Assembly: GCA_029945375.1 (NCBI GenBank)
Contig: CM057057.1
Location: 1,674,001 to 1,738,000, forward strand
DNA: 64,000 bases
Direction of reading: 5' to 3'
DNA from: Agaricus subrufescens
Taxonomy: Eukaryota; Basidiomycota; Agaricomycetes; Agaricales; Agaricaceae
Shown: piece after piece, positions 33,291-45,067 of the stretch
Numbering within the stretch: the first letter of the stretch is position 1
Layout: each line of letters opens with the position of its first letter
The notes under the pieces: generated by a model
Databases searched by the model: none
The model's input: only the letters and a program-made list of their open reading frames with translations
Told to the model about the DNA's origin: nothing
Position numbers and translations under genes: made by a program

Positions 33291-36060
33291 GCTTTTAGTC
33301 TTGCCGTGGGTATATGATTGTGTTCACCCAAGTTAGCACGTATTGACAAAGTGGTACTAGGGGAGAGAAAGAATAGCGAGAAGAACGAAGTTTGCGGAGG
33401 GAAGAATTGTTGCTTCACAACCGAACCGAGTCTCTTATATCTCGCTCTCCGAGTATGATGAGCACCAGAACTCAGGCTTCCCGATCCAAATATGGCCGGT
33501 GACTATATACCCGCAGTCTATGATCAAGAACCGCAAACCTTATGCCATCTTGCATCACCTCCAGCATCATCATCATCATCACCTAACTAGTCAAGTTACC
33601 CTTTCGAGAAGAAAAAGGTATGGGAGCCGGACGTCGCTGAGATCTTAAAACAGATGTGCGTCCAACTGATGCAGTACTCCATTAGTTTGGGTTACATTGT
33701 CCGCGCCGCTCATTGTAATCCCTTACGGCAATCTCCCCCCCAAACCGACGATCGGGATCCAACAGCAATGGTCTCTGACAGGCCGAAACGACGGTCCTAG
33801 ACGCCATTCAAAGCTGTCCGGATGTGCTTTGAGCACTATCGGCACTCAGGTCTGAGAGCAGATAAATATCAAAGGAAAACGCTAATCCCAGTTTGCTCTT
33901 AATGGAGCATCACGGCCCACGGTTACACTTTGCGGACGATTAATCCTAACCTTCCGTTTCTAGTGACCTACTTGCTTACTACTATCATGCTTCGAGGTTT
34001 CATCAACAGTATCTGTCGGACACGGGGACGGCCCTAGCCTTTACACACCAAAACAGACTTAATATCACCCCCAATATAACATACCCCCACATGGGATCAT
34101 TTATCACCTCCGAGGGGAAGTAGATAAATATCATGATTGCGCTTACTTCACCCAACCGAAGCACCCCCATGTGAAAAGAAGCTATGTCACGAACCCAAAA
34201 GCGATGGTTCCTCGTACCACAGCGGACTCGTGCAGTTATCAGCTACGGCCCAATGTCCCAAAAGGGTACATATCCGTCTTACTGGCGATCTGTAATAACG
34301 TAAAGCCGGTCATTCGAAACACACATTGCTGTGCTTGAAACCAACAGCTTTGTAACAGCAAGGATCGGAGGGGGAAACCGGATGACCTAGATATGACAAG
34401 TAGAGTTTGCCACGGTTATAAGCCGCCTGACAACTCACATTACTCATCCCTAAGATTTTTGAATCTATTTTTTCATTAGTAGAGCTTCGGCCCCAAAGAA
34501 CCAGTGCACAAATGATCATTATATCACCACCGATAGATGTTCTCTTCTCGCTCCCCTTGTGAACCTTAATCACACACATGCGAACATGACGGTGAGAAGT
34601 CGTTCCACACCGAAGAACAGTTAATATGTCGCCAGAGAAGTACATCTTTAACCTTTTCGAGTACCTTGTGGGTTTAACCTCGGGTATCGAATCATTATCG
34701 AACGCAGTACCCACTTCAGAATCAACGTCCACATGAACTTCGGGAGGGGGGGGGGATGGACAAAAATACTTGTTCGGTGAGATCCCCGTCTGTCAAGGGC
34801 TGCCAAGGGCAAGTCTCTCTTTACCCACCCATTCCCCCTCTCACAGACACCTCATGGCAGTAAGACCGCATTCCCAACTGCCACGCATTCACTAACAGGC
34901 TTCTGCGGGACAGGCGGACGGAGACCAGAACATCACAAAGTGGCGTATACTAAGATTTGGTACTACCGATGTTCTATGGAACGTTTGCCTTGTCAGGTAG
35001 GCTTAACCTGGAGTTCTACTGACCAACCGATCGCTAAATTAGTTATCGCAACGAACATGCCTGTGACCAGAAGAATGGGACTCGTAGCTCCACGGGTTGA
35101 TAATTAAATAGCTGCCTCATGGGGACGGTTTGGACCGGAACTCCAGGATATATTTCGAGACTGTATAAGTGGAGGTGTGCCTGAAGATGACCAGTTCTGG
35201 CAAGGCACTACGGAGAAAGCACAAAAATCATTCTTTACCAAGCAGAGACTCAAAAATGGGACATGTACATTATTTCGAGCACAGATAACATTCGAAACGT
35301 TAAATTTGCCGCCTCCACCGCGTTGCAGAAGAACTTCTTGTGGACGACTGTGTTCTGGAACAAAAAATAACTCATCAATCCCGAGAGCTAATGTTACCGG
35401 AACAACGATTCAGCTACTGGATCACGCGCATACGGTCACCTGAAACGATGTCAATGGCCACATAAGAGACTTTGTTCTCATCGTCCATGTGTGTATTATA
35501 AAAGCATCGCATCGTTAGATTCCGGACCGATATGCTCGGGGAAGGTAAACTCCTATTTAATGCGTTGTACGTAGCCAGAAAACTGGCGTCATTCGGGGTG
35601 CTCAGGTATACAGCGGCGACGACTGAAATTAATTACATCAATTCGGGTTTAGGGGATAAGGTTAAATGCCTCAACATCGTGACATCACATGCTCGGGAGA
35701 GTTGACAATGGTGTTGAAGGCCGTGGGGATTTCGAACCCTGAAAAGCTCCGCACTTCGAGAAAGGACACGCGGTGAATGCATAATTCGCTATGGTGATGA
35801 TGCAATACTTTAATATTCCTAAATACAGTCAAGTTTTGCGCCTTGGTCTTGGGTCAGTGGGTGACTTTCCGTCGAATGGAAGAATACAAAGATTATTGTT
35901 ACCGCATAAGGAAGGTAATTCACTTGATCCCGAGGGCTCGACCTTGAGAGCAACGGACATTGAGTACCTCCTCGGCTTTGGCCCCAATCTAGAGGAGGCC
36001 GTGCCCTCCTTAGCCGCCGCTCTAGATCATCTGGTGGATGCAGACACAGTTCAATAACTA
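33291..36060. other. Region without a convincing gene; repeat block R1 at its right end
   Basis: About 2.8 kb with only weak frames. The largest (34310-34732, -, about 140 residues, starting at a GTG) has no known domain and no clear splice partners. A (cat)n run lies near 33563 and a poly-G run near 34744. From about 35730 to 36060 the sequence is similar to 40340-40660 (block R2), with indels. Confidence 0.45.
35730..36060. repeat. Repeat block R1, related to R2 at 40340-40660
   Basis: The stretch ctgaaaagctccgcacttcgagaaaggacacgcg... aligns with ctgaaagctctacacttcgagaaaggtacgcg... near 40370, and similarity continues to the right (tcctaaatacagtcaag versus tcctaaatccagtcaag, and ccaatctagaggaggcc versus the matching R2 part). 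R2 lies directly downstream of the gene at 40775-42437, and R1 has the same relation to the truncated copy at 36404-36545, so R is probably the 3' flank of an ancestral DUF6533-like gene. Confidence 0.7.
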
Positions 36061-36403
36061 CGTTTACACTACGAAGCGTCACATCCAAACTTCAATATAG
36101 GATGTTGACCTTTAATTGAGCTCGGAACAGATAACAAGGGTGCCAGACTTGAGTGTAAAAGCACCCATTTTTAGTCTAAAGCTTCGATTGTGTTCCGTAT
36201 ATGACGCTGAGTGCTTATTTCAAGTGCTGTCGGACATTCTCTTCGCGGTATATGAGAAACGCGGAACGCAAAACTCTTTGATGACGACAAAGACGGTCAT
36301 CATGATACGCGGGCCAACAGTTATTCGAGTATTACTACAATTAGAATTAGTAGTAGACCTATGCCACACAGGAAAACTCATGCTTCACCCAGGGGAGACA
36401 TAC

Positions 36404-36545
36404 ATGTGGGCATACTTAGGGAAAATGCGTATTGAGAAGGACCACCGCGGAATAATGAGAAACAAGACATACATTGAGGTTTCTCGAATATGCTACCTCT
36501 TCAGCTGTTGACAACGTGGTTGCAAAGTACATGACGATTTCGACC
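36404..36545 (-). pseudogene. Truncated DUF6533-like gene: first exon and microexon only
   Basis: On the - strand an exon reads M.FATTLSTAEEVAYSRNLN followed by GTATGTC, like exon 1 of the genes starting at 39192 (NSTTTLSMAEEVVQSRTLD) and 42437. The counterpart of the 10-nt microexon is at 36404-36414, but it is 11 nt long (one extra C), which would break the frame. The remaining exons of the family are absent between here and repeat block R1. The conserved upstream flank is present at about 36660-36920. It is a remnant of a third copy of the block. Confidence 0.75.
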
Positions 36546-36659
36546 TAAGAATTTGTGTTGAAAGTGCAGAAGCAACAGCAGACTCTGCGATCGAAGGCTG
36601 TGAGTAGGTGAAATGAAGTTGGTATAATAATCAATCCTCATAACAGGGTCCTCCCACAA

Positions 36660-36930
36660 CTCCTTTCGAAGTTTGCGGTCCCTAATCCCTAGTTGCTCAC
36701 GGTGTCAGTACCCTGGATACGAGGCTATGGTACGCAATACTGTTGGACAAAGCTGTAGCATCGATAGCTCGCAGCTCTTGATGCCAACCTTGGATCGATT
36801 GTTCTCACAGGCCGGGCCATTTGTGGGATCTGCGTTCCCAGAAGCCCAGTATGTGACATGAGATGTAATTATTTTCAACCCAAAGCCCCAACTGTGCTCC
36901 GTGTCTAACATTTATTCGCTTTGGAAAGTC
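36660..36930. repeat. Repeat block P1 (upstream flank), related to 39345-39600
   Basis: The order of matching segments is kept: cacggtgtcagtaccctggata near 36700 versus cgcggtgtcagtaccctagata near 39385; tgttggacaaagctgtagc versus tgttggacaaaactgtagc; gccatttgtgggatctgcgttccca versus gccgtttgtgggatctgcgctccca. It lies upstream of the truncated copy in the same way that 39345-39600 lies upstream of the gene starting at 39192. Confidence 0.85.
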
Positions 36931-37578
36931 CAGACTTTTAGTTGCCTATTGTCGTGGCTGAGGAAGACGAAGAGGGTCAATACGATACACGAGCCAAGCA
37001 CTGCCGATCTATAGAAAGAGATGGATCGGACATGGAATCAACTTAATAAATAAAAAAAGAGTGTTGAGACTATGGGAATCGGTGGTAGACACACGCAAAA
37101 GCTGTTTACGAAAGCTGCCCTCTCCTCCGGGCGCCGGGTACGCATTCCCAATGATAAATATATAAGACTATGGCAATGTGGGTGGGGGGGTGGAAAGGCC
37201 TGGAGGGATAGTCGTCTCCCGATCTCCGGGCGGTAAGAGCGAGGTTGGAACTGTATCGGGTCGCCCAGATGTGTAGTACAACCTACACCTACCTGTGCTA
37301 ATAGTCTCATTCGATGAAGATGTATGGGATAGGGTGGGTGGTTTTAAAGGAATCGCGAGCAGGTAGTGGTGCCGTCCATTCAGCACAGCGAGGAGAGAGA
37401 CGAAGATTATATCAAGGGTCACTATATTATTATGACTCCATCTTTCACATGGGCTGCCCTTCCGAGACAACACACCGCACTCGTTCCTCGCACGGTGTTC
37501 CATAAGCTTCATTTATTAATGAATTACGACTTGTTGACCGCCAGAGATTGACCACCGAAGATTGAGAGAGATGGCCAA
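36931..37578. other. Spacer, no gene recognised
   Basis: Only overlapping short frames (37038-37310 -, 37168-37512 -, 37314-37551 +), mutually inconsistent and without known domains. A poly-G run lies near 37183. Confidence 0.45.
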
Positions 37579-39192
37579 TCACTCGGGTGAGGTTATTTGA
37601 GTGTCTTCATCGCGGCTTGGCGGAGAAAAATGTATACCACTTCTGATTGTTGGTAGAACCTCCGTTGCGATTGGCTCCTGGATGTGAATTAGGATATGCA
37701 ATATACACCTACAGGCCAAAATAGAACGAATGGCTGGTTGAGTCCTTCAAGACAAGGAGTCAGGATTGGCGGTGACATTCAGGTTACGCTACACGCCACT
37801 GAACATACGTTGCTAGGATCAAGAAATGGTCACTCTACAAGGAGATCTATCAGTAGAGCCAGGATAGGTATGTCACTCAGTATGCCCACCTGACCAAACA
37901 GCAAGGCAACGTTCGCAATGGATAGCACTATATGCACTTCGGGTCAGAAATCTACTTTAGAGATGCAACATTAGTTTACCAGTCATGTATACGTAAAACA
38001 TTATCCCTTTGTAAAAGCGTCAGTATATTGAGAGAACCTGAGCCACGAGGTACTGACCATCACTATAGATCGAACGAAATAGTCGTGAATCTTTTCCCCA
38101 CCAGTCTGTGTTGAAGAATGAGGATAGGAAGTCGAGATGTATAAGAAAATAACTCACACAGTGACGCCCCTCGAACGATTATCAACACTAGATCGGCTAC
38201 ATAACCTTAACAACCAGGATTTGGCTATTTTGGATGATACAAGCAACTGACCGGTGTCAAAGACCAATTGTGTGACATAAGAAATAGGTAATATGTTTGA
38301 ATTCTGATATGCTGGGAAGCACCCTTTTAATCTTGAGCTAGTGGCTGCATAAAGAGAAGAGACAAATTGGTATGGATTATTCCCGTGCAAGACATTCACA
38401 GTGAAATTAGACTTACTACTGGCAGTACTTAAGGATAAGCCGCTGCACACCAATACCGAGATGCAAGTCATAGCATACATCCCGAAAATAAGGTAAGTCA
38501 CACGCTTTTCTCTTGCCCAGACGGCCCATGTTCGTATCGTGAATACCACTAGTTTTTTGTGACCACTCTAAATACAGAATGGGCGTCAAACATTGGGGAC
38601 TTGTACTTACACTCGGCAAAAAGGGAAGTTAGTGGGGCGATTGCTAACAGTGGGAATCAAACCAACAGTTGGGAAGTGGTACAATGGAACGCACAGGCGA
38701 AGATTTTGTACAGGGTTGTGCATACCGGAACGATATAATTCCCGAAGCGAACTGATATGAGGTATTAGAAACCCTTCAAAAACTTTCAATGTAAATTTGT
38801 GCTCACAAAGTAGAAGTGGTAGAGATGTTGCGAGGAGTACGTAACGTGTAAGTAGATACAACAGCTTTATTTTCACTCCTTCCTTGGTCCATATCAGCTT
38901 GACTTCAGAGTCCAAAGTCAATAGCCAATCAAAGGACTAGTGACAAGAATTGAGTTGGCGATTATCGTCTAGCCGAGGGGACTCACTGCAATCATGAATC
39001 CAACCACTCCCAGCAGGATGTCAGCCGCACAGGAACCCCATACTCCATCAAAGTGAGACATACGTGTGGCATACTTAAGGGAGAATGTTTATTGAGAAGA
39101 GCCACTGCAGAATAGTGAGGAGCGAGACATACATCGAGTGTTCTTGACTGCACCACCTCTTCGGCCATTGATAAGGTGGTAGTAGAATTCAT
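37579..39192 (-). CDS. DUF6533-like seven-helix membrane protein
   Basis: Starts at ATG 39192 (MNSTTTLSMAEEVVQSRTLD). The 10-nt microexon is 39073-39064 (TATGCCACAC), then VGFMIA (about 38990-39010) and the DUF6533 block TLDSEVKLIWTKEGVKIKLL...LTRYVLLAT (about 38800-38920). Next are FGNYIVPVCTTLYKIFA, the core FTIRTWAVWAREKRVTYLIFG (about 38470-38545), DLVLIIVRGASL, WWGKDSRLFRSIYSDG (about 38050-38110), SIANVALLFGQ and the last exon AIRSILACRCILHI..., ending at the TGA at 37579. The cytoplasmic tail of ~35 residues is hydrophilic. All exons I could read are open. It is closely related to 40775-42437, from which it differs by many substitutions. Confidence 0.78.
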
Positions 39193-40774
39193 AGGAATTT
39201 TGATCTAACACTCTGTAGGGGAAGCAACTGCGTCACAGAAGGCTCTGCCACGGAAGGAAGTCAAGTGAGTAGTGGGTGGAAATCAAGTCCGACTGAGTCA
39301 GAATGATAATTGACCCACTCACATAGTCCCCGAAACACTCCCTATTAAGTATGAATCCAAATTTCGCGGTTCCTAGGCTCTCGCGGTGTCAGTACCCTAG
39401 ATAGGTACCATATGTAATTTTGTTGGACAAAACTGTAGCTTCGACAGCCGCAGCTTTTGATGCCAACTGAGCTTTGATTAATTGAGTTGGTTATTCTCAC
39501 GCGCCTGGCCGTTTGTGGGATCTGCGCTCCCAGTAGTGCGGCCTGGGCATGATTAGAATATAGTTTGAAATCCAACTCACAGTGGAAAAGCCAACAACCT
39601 TGGTTGTTGTATGTACCGTCGTATACGTTTAACCTCAGGCACTCAACCATTTTCGTCCATTGATCAACTAATTATTTACGACCTGTCATGCATGTCATTT
39701 GACACTGTACTGGAATATGCTTAACATGATCAAAGTCACTTCGACAGATGCACATGTATCTGGACTGATTTTTTCCAGATATGATAAGCCAAGCTCAATC
39801 ATATGAGATATGCCTTCAGTCCTATCCGTGCGCTGACTTGAACCTATACAACCGTTTTATATAGCTGCAACACAGGGCCCAGGCACTCTTTATCCCAAGA
39901 ACTATACATCCAGTCACAGAGCTGGAACCCGGGAAGCGAGCGCCTAGAAAACACCAAATTTAACCAACTGCTTCCGCAGCGCGGCTTGTGAAAATCTTTG
40001 TTTCTAGCTCAGCAATCCGATCACCTATCTGTCGTAATTGTGTTGCAAATTCCGTGATCACCTCGCAGATTTTCTTATCAGACATAGATAACAGCATGTC
40101 CATCCGCTGACCACCCAGTGTACCACCGTTGATGGAATTCATCAATGATGCTGTTGTCGTATGAATAGCTCAGGGCAGCTGCTGCATCGTGATGTCGGCT
40201 TTTTCCAACATTGCTGGAGATAGGACGACATAGCGTGGTGAAGCCAATCGAATGTAGTGTCTTCTAGGTAGTGATAAGCAAGTTAGTGATGAATAACCAA
40301 AAATTGATTACTTGATAAATTAGTTTGGGGTAGCCGATGAGAGTGTTAGAGTCGATGCTATTCTGGGCCCTGAAAGCTCTACACTTCGAGAAAGGTACGC
40401 GTTGAATCGATAATTCACTATGGCGATGATGTTATACTGTCCTAAATCCAGTCAAGCTGGCAGTTGGTGGGTAACTCTTTTTTATGAATGAAAAGATACA
40501 AAGAATACTGTTTGAGTATGCAGGGAAGGCAATTTTTTTGATCCTGGGGCCTCAATGGCACTTTTGAAAGGCAGCCGATTCTAAATATCTCCCTGCCTGA
40601 ACTTCAATCGAAGGGAGACTGGCCCCCTTCTCGACCCTCCGGATGTGGTTAATTAACTACTTTTTCCCCTTCATACTCAGATTCTCAAGAAAATAACTAT
40701 CGTGGAGCGTTGGCTCATACGACAGGCCTGAGAGATGGAGGAGAAACCGTCTGGTTGGTGTTATCCGTGGACCG
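39193..40774. other. Spacer with upstream repeat P2, a decayed ORF and repeat R2
   Basis: 39345-39600 is the upstream repeat shared with P1. 39960-40275 (-) holds a decayed reading frame (separate entry). 40340-40660 is repeat R2, downstream of the gene ending at 40775. No intact gene here. Confidence 0.6.
39960..40275 (-). pseudogene. Remnant frame with coiled-coil-like C-terminus
   Basis: One - strand frame reads RRHYIRLASPRYVVLSPAML...ITMQQLP, then a TGA, then continues to SLMNSINGGTLGG and a helical, heptad-like end ICEVITEFATQLRQIGDRIAELE, stopping at 39960. The text on both sides of the stop reads like real protein, so this may be a broken last exon of a small gene. No family recognised. 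The coding sense is an inference. Confidence 0.35.
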
Positions 40775-42437
40775 TCACGCCGCTGCAGGTATTGGAAATT
40801 GATCGTCACGTGATGGCGTACGAGGTCTTGACTCTTCACAGGTTGGTGAGCAAAATCGTATATCACTTTTCACTGTTGGTGTAACTTCTGTTGACAACAG
40901 TTCGTGGACTTGCATTCGTATGTGCAGGATGCAGCGGCAGGCCAAAACGGAACGAAAGACTACTTGCAACCTTCAAAAATGCGGGTCAGTATTGCGGGCA
41001 TTGCTACCACGCTATGCCGTTAAACGTACGTTGCCAAAATTAAGTAATGGTTACCCTGGAGAGAGGTATTGATGCATTAGTAGTGCGACGATAGGCACGA
41101 CACTGAATGCGCCCACCTGACCAAACAGCAAGACAACATTTGCAACAGAGACCGCTGAATATATCAGAAGTCAGAAAATTTGCGTTGCACACGCAAAAAT
41201 CGCCCTACAAGTCATATACACATAAAACATTATCCCTTTATATGATCGTGTTAGTATAATAACAAAATTTGATTCACAAGGCGCTGACCATCACTGTAGA
41301 TTGATTGAAATAGCCGTGAATCTTTTCCCCACCAGTCTGCGACAAATGAGGACGAGAAATTGAACTGTTCAAGAAAAGAACTCACAAAGTGATACCCCTC
41401 GGACAAGCATCAACACTAGATCGGCTATACCACCGGGATAGGTAGAGTTTACACTAAGATAAGTAAATGCACTTGAAAAACTATGTCGTCAGCTGACCTG
41501 TATCAAAGATAGTCTGCGCCACAAAAGAAGCAGGGACATAGAAATCGTTATATATTGGGTAACACCCTATCAGAGGGAAGCTCAGGCCTACAAAAGGGAG
41601 GAGTTGCATTATCCCCGTAAGAAACATTGGTGTTAAAATTAGACTTACTCATGATATTACTCAAAGATAACCCGAGGCACACCAGTACTGTGATGAACGT
41701 CATGGCGTACATCCCAAATATAAGGTAAGTCATGTATTTTCCCCTAGCCCAGACTGCCCATGTTCGAATTGCGAATACCACTAGTGGTTTAGGACCAAGT
41801 TCAGTACAGAAAGAACATCCAACATAAGGGATTCGCCATTACATTCCGCGCAAAGCGCACCAAGCGAGTAAATTGCTGATTAAAATTTAGAAGAGGCTGG
41901 GAAGTAGCACAACGAAACACACAGCTAGTAAATTTGTATAGTGTCGTGCATTCCCGAGCAGTATAATTTCCAAAGCGAGCTAAAATTAAATGTTACTAAG
42001 TTTTCAAAAGCTCTTTGACGCGTGTGGGACTCACAAAGTAACAGCGGGAGATGTAATGCGAGGGGTAGGTAGCGTGTAAGGAGATACAGAAGCTTTGTTC
42101 GTACCCCTGTAGCATTCCATATAAGCTCGACTTCGCAATCAAGGTTCAGAAGCCAATCAAAGGACTAGCAGAAAAATTTGAACGGGAGTTTGTCGTTTGT
42201 CTGTGGAGACTTACTGCAATCAAGAAGCCAGCCACTGTCGTTTGGACGTCAGTCGCAATGGGTGCATACAGTGCCCAGTGGAACGTACGTATGGTATACT
42301 ATAGTAAAAATGCAACTTGCGTTGGACCAAGATACAATGGAATAGTAAAGAACAACCAGACATACATTGAATGTCCTTGACCCCAAAGGCCCCCCCATCA
42401 CATCTTCAGTCATTGACAACGGGGTGGCGGGGTCCAT
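40775..42437 (-). CDS. DUF6533-like seven-helix membrane protein
   Basis: Starts at ATG 42437 (MDPATPLSMTEDVMGG). The 10-nt microexon is 42298-42289 (TATACCATAC), followed by LAGFLIA and a DUF6533 block near 42060-42160. Next come FGNYTARECTTLYKFTS, SIYSLGALCAE, the core FAIRTWAVWARGKYMTYLIFG (about 41710-41780), FPLIGCYPIYNDFYVPASFVAQTIFDTG, DLVLMLVRGVSL, WWGKDSRLFQSIYSDG and the last exon LQVVFRSVLACRCILHIRMQ with a polar tail, ending at 40775. Intron positions equal those of 37579-39192. Exons are open where read. Membrane topology as in the family; function unknown. Confidence 0.78.
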
Positions 42438-42922
42438 GAACAGTGCGACCTGACACCTCGCACGGGAGGTATCGGGGCAACAGGATAGAAAATGCTTTGC
42501 CACAGAGCTCAGGGGACTGTCAAGCAGGTAGCCGGGGGCCGGCGAAATATCAAATCAAGTTAATCTAATAATCGGTGCGTGATGTCTAACGTGATTCTCA
42601 GCGTGATAATAATAGTCTCGGGTCCTCGGAAGAACCTACATTAAGGAATTTTTAGGAGGCCATGTCGTGGGTTGCTTTGAATTCAGAGCATCAGCGATCA
42701 TGAAGTGTTACCATAGTTACAGAATCACGAGCAAGCCCAAGCAAATTATCAGGCTGAGGATACTTGTCTAATGCTCTCGTCTAGAGAGATAGTGACATGT
42801 CCGTACAACTATAGTAGTAATATCAAGAAATGTGGAGGAGTAATACAGATGGATAGAAAATGATCTTGTCACAAAAACATGGGTTCACTTCGCTGAGCCC
42901 GAAACGAGGCGCGCCTATTAGC
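42438..42922. other. Spacer, no gene seen
   Basis: Divergence from the DUF6533-like 5' flank to the 3' flank of the multi-span membrane protein gene. Nothing recognised. Confidence 0.5.
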
Positions 42923-45067
42923 TCATATGCCTTCCTTGCGTACAACACTACGGTCCATGCGTTCTGTCCGGCGCTCCTCTCGTCTCCTTCCATGCCTCGC
43001 GCTATCACTCCTCGCTCTCTCCCTTCCTCTCCGTTCAAAAGCCACTTCTAAACCTTCATTATTTCGGGTTTGAGTTACAGCAAGGATAGATGCAGGCCTC
43101 TCGCTCGGCGTTATTGCTTGCACACGAGGTCTTGGGTGTTGATGAACATCTCCGAGGACCCCTAGCCTAGCTTGTGGACTAGTTAGAATGCTTTCCGATC
43201 GTCCTGCATTTATGCCATAACTTTTCAGAGTACTGATAATGAGATATAGGTATAAGAATCCGAGGAAGACAACGAAGGTTATAACAATGCGGGGACCGAG
43301 AATTACTGTTTCGCTGAGAGGATCACGTGGGGATGGATCAGACGCAGAGCCAGTGCGCCAGACGAACGTCAGAATTGATACCATGAAAATAACCATTGAC
43401 CTGTATGAAAGCCATTCAGAGATCAAGTTATCCATAACGTACTTGGGATGAGACGCGTACCAAGCCAACCAAACCGCAGGCATTGCCAATAAGACCCAAA
43501 CGTTCCACAAGATCATGGTGTTAGTTCTTCGCACTTCCTATGGCATGTTTTAATCAGTCGTCGTGATTCTAGAACCGATAAGCATACCTCTGCCCATCTC
43601 GAAGCTCTGAGTAAGCTTCTCATCGCTCCGAACCGAACGATATACATACACCCATACGTCAAACTCATTAGCGAGCAAATCAATGACACTACGGCAGTTG
43701 AACGTGTGACCGGATCTGCTGCTGCATCTGGTATCTGGAAAATTGTCAAGATTGCTCTGTTTTATCAATGTTCGTCAGTAGTTTATCCGAAGAGCAAAAA
43801 AATACACTCAACGATGCAAGTAAGGCTGAGACTACGTTTAAAGTTTTCCATTCCCTCAATAATGAATCGATGAACATTTCCCACGAGAGTTTGAATCGTC
43901 GCATGGCAGGCGTGATGTTGCATTCAGGCTCTGGACGAGCTCCCTGCCCAGGGGTTGGGCCGACTACACCGACGCCACTTGTAGCACCATGATATCTTGC
44001 TCCATCCCGGCGGCCTTTTCCATGCCTCTTCTTATCTCCGCCGATGTCTGATGTCTCACCCAGCGATGGAGGAACTGCAGGACCTAAATAATAGACATCT
44101 TGGTTGTCGAGTGCTGAAGGTAAGACGCAGTACTGCCCCGCGTCAACCATCCTCTCTATATCAGGCCTACTGACTTCCGCCTCTCTGAAAACCCGAGCTA
44201 CGCGAGAAAAGTACATGGCTGGGAGTCGGAGTAACAGGCTGAGGTATATCAACCTTGGCAAGACGTCCAATAAAAAGACATTGGCATGTCTAGCGAAATC
44301 CCGGGCAGATGATATCATTAAAATTTCATCGCAGTTACCCGCGCCAACGCTGCTATCAGACGAGTTACTGGTCGACACCGAACCTTCCGCCATTTCAATA
44401 TCAGCTTCCGTTTTCTGTGATTTGGTACCGAATGGAGACCATTTCTTGAAATTGAAGCTAACCTGGGAGATGAAAGGGTTGATTGGAACGAATCGTTCCT
44501 CTGCTTCCTGCGGATTTTGATGTCTATGTTGATGTAGGCCCGCTGAGATAGACTGAATGAATCGAAGAGGCGAGACGGCGCGGGACCTGGAATGGGAAGG
44601 AGATCGCGAACGAGGAAAATTGAAGCGCTTGCTGCGGGGGCTGACATCCCCGTTCGTAGCGCGGGTAGAAAGAGGTGATCCCACTTCTGAATCACTTCCT
44701 ATTCTTTCATGTCCTATAAAATCGTCGGTTCTCTTACGTTGAACATGAGTCTGCAGTACTCACCTATATGTACAGAACGTTTAGAATGTACCTTGTCCAT
44801 CTGCAATCTGCCATAGCTCGGGGAATTCTCTTCAGAGGCACTAGTCAGGGGAGCGGTACTAGGAGATCCACGTGCTCCTAGCTGGTTTCTCAACTTGCGC
44901 AATGGCGAGAGTTCGGGTTCAGACATTAATGAAGGAAAGTTAAGCAGTGAACTGTCAAGGCTCCGTCGTCGATCGGGTTCCGCGTGGCTGGCGGGAGATG
45001 TGCTTCTCTGGAGCTCTAAGAGAGACCCATCGTATTGTACGTTCCTAGCCTTGTCGGTCGGCGTCAT
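42923..45067 (-). CDS. Large multi-span membrane protein, basidiomycete-type, unknown function
   Basis: Five exons: 45067-44764, 44713-43806, 43734-43588, 43537-43461, 43400-42923; 1914 nt, 637 residues. The N-terminal ~200 residues are Ser/Arg/Pro-rich and probably cytosolic (repeated SRSPSHSRSR). Hydrophobic spans follow: VFLLDVLPRLIYLSLLL, STAVVSLICSLMSLTYGCMY, ILWNVWVLLAMPAVWLAW with VIFMVSILTFVW, and VITFVVFLGFLYLYLII. The tail is strongly basic (RRGRERARSD, RRREERRTER). The 60-nt stretch 43460-43401 starts GTACGC and ends TACAG, but is also open in frame (20 codons); I treat it as an intron because splicing brings WLAW next to SMVIFMVSI in one hydrophobic unit. I recognise the layout from other mushroom genomes only as a hypothetical membrane protein. 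The start at 45067 is the first ATG; a 5' UTR intron (about 45108-45190) is likely. Confidence 0.75.

Noticed and set aside
34310..34732. 140-residue - strand frame
   Set aside because: It begins with GTG, has no recognisable domain or splice partner, and lies in a region otherwise free of coding signals.
36290..36340. Similarity of the - strand text GPRIMMTVFVV to GPRIVITFVVF in the large membrane protein at 42923-45067
   Set aside because: Only about 45 bases are involved and the flanks do not match, so chance cannot be excluded.
36116..36511. 131-residue + strand open frame
   Set aside because: It runs antisense over the remnant exon and microexon of the truncated membrane gene; the frame is not kept in the paralogous blocks.
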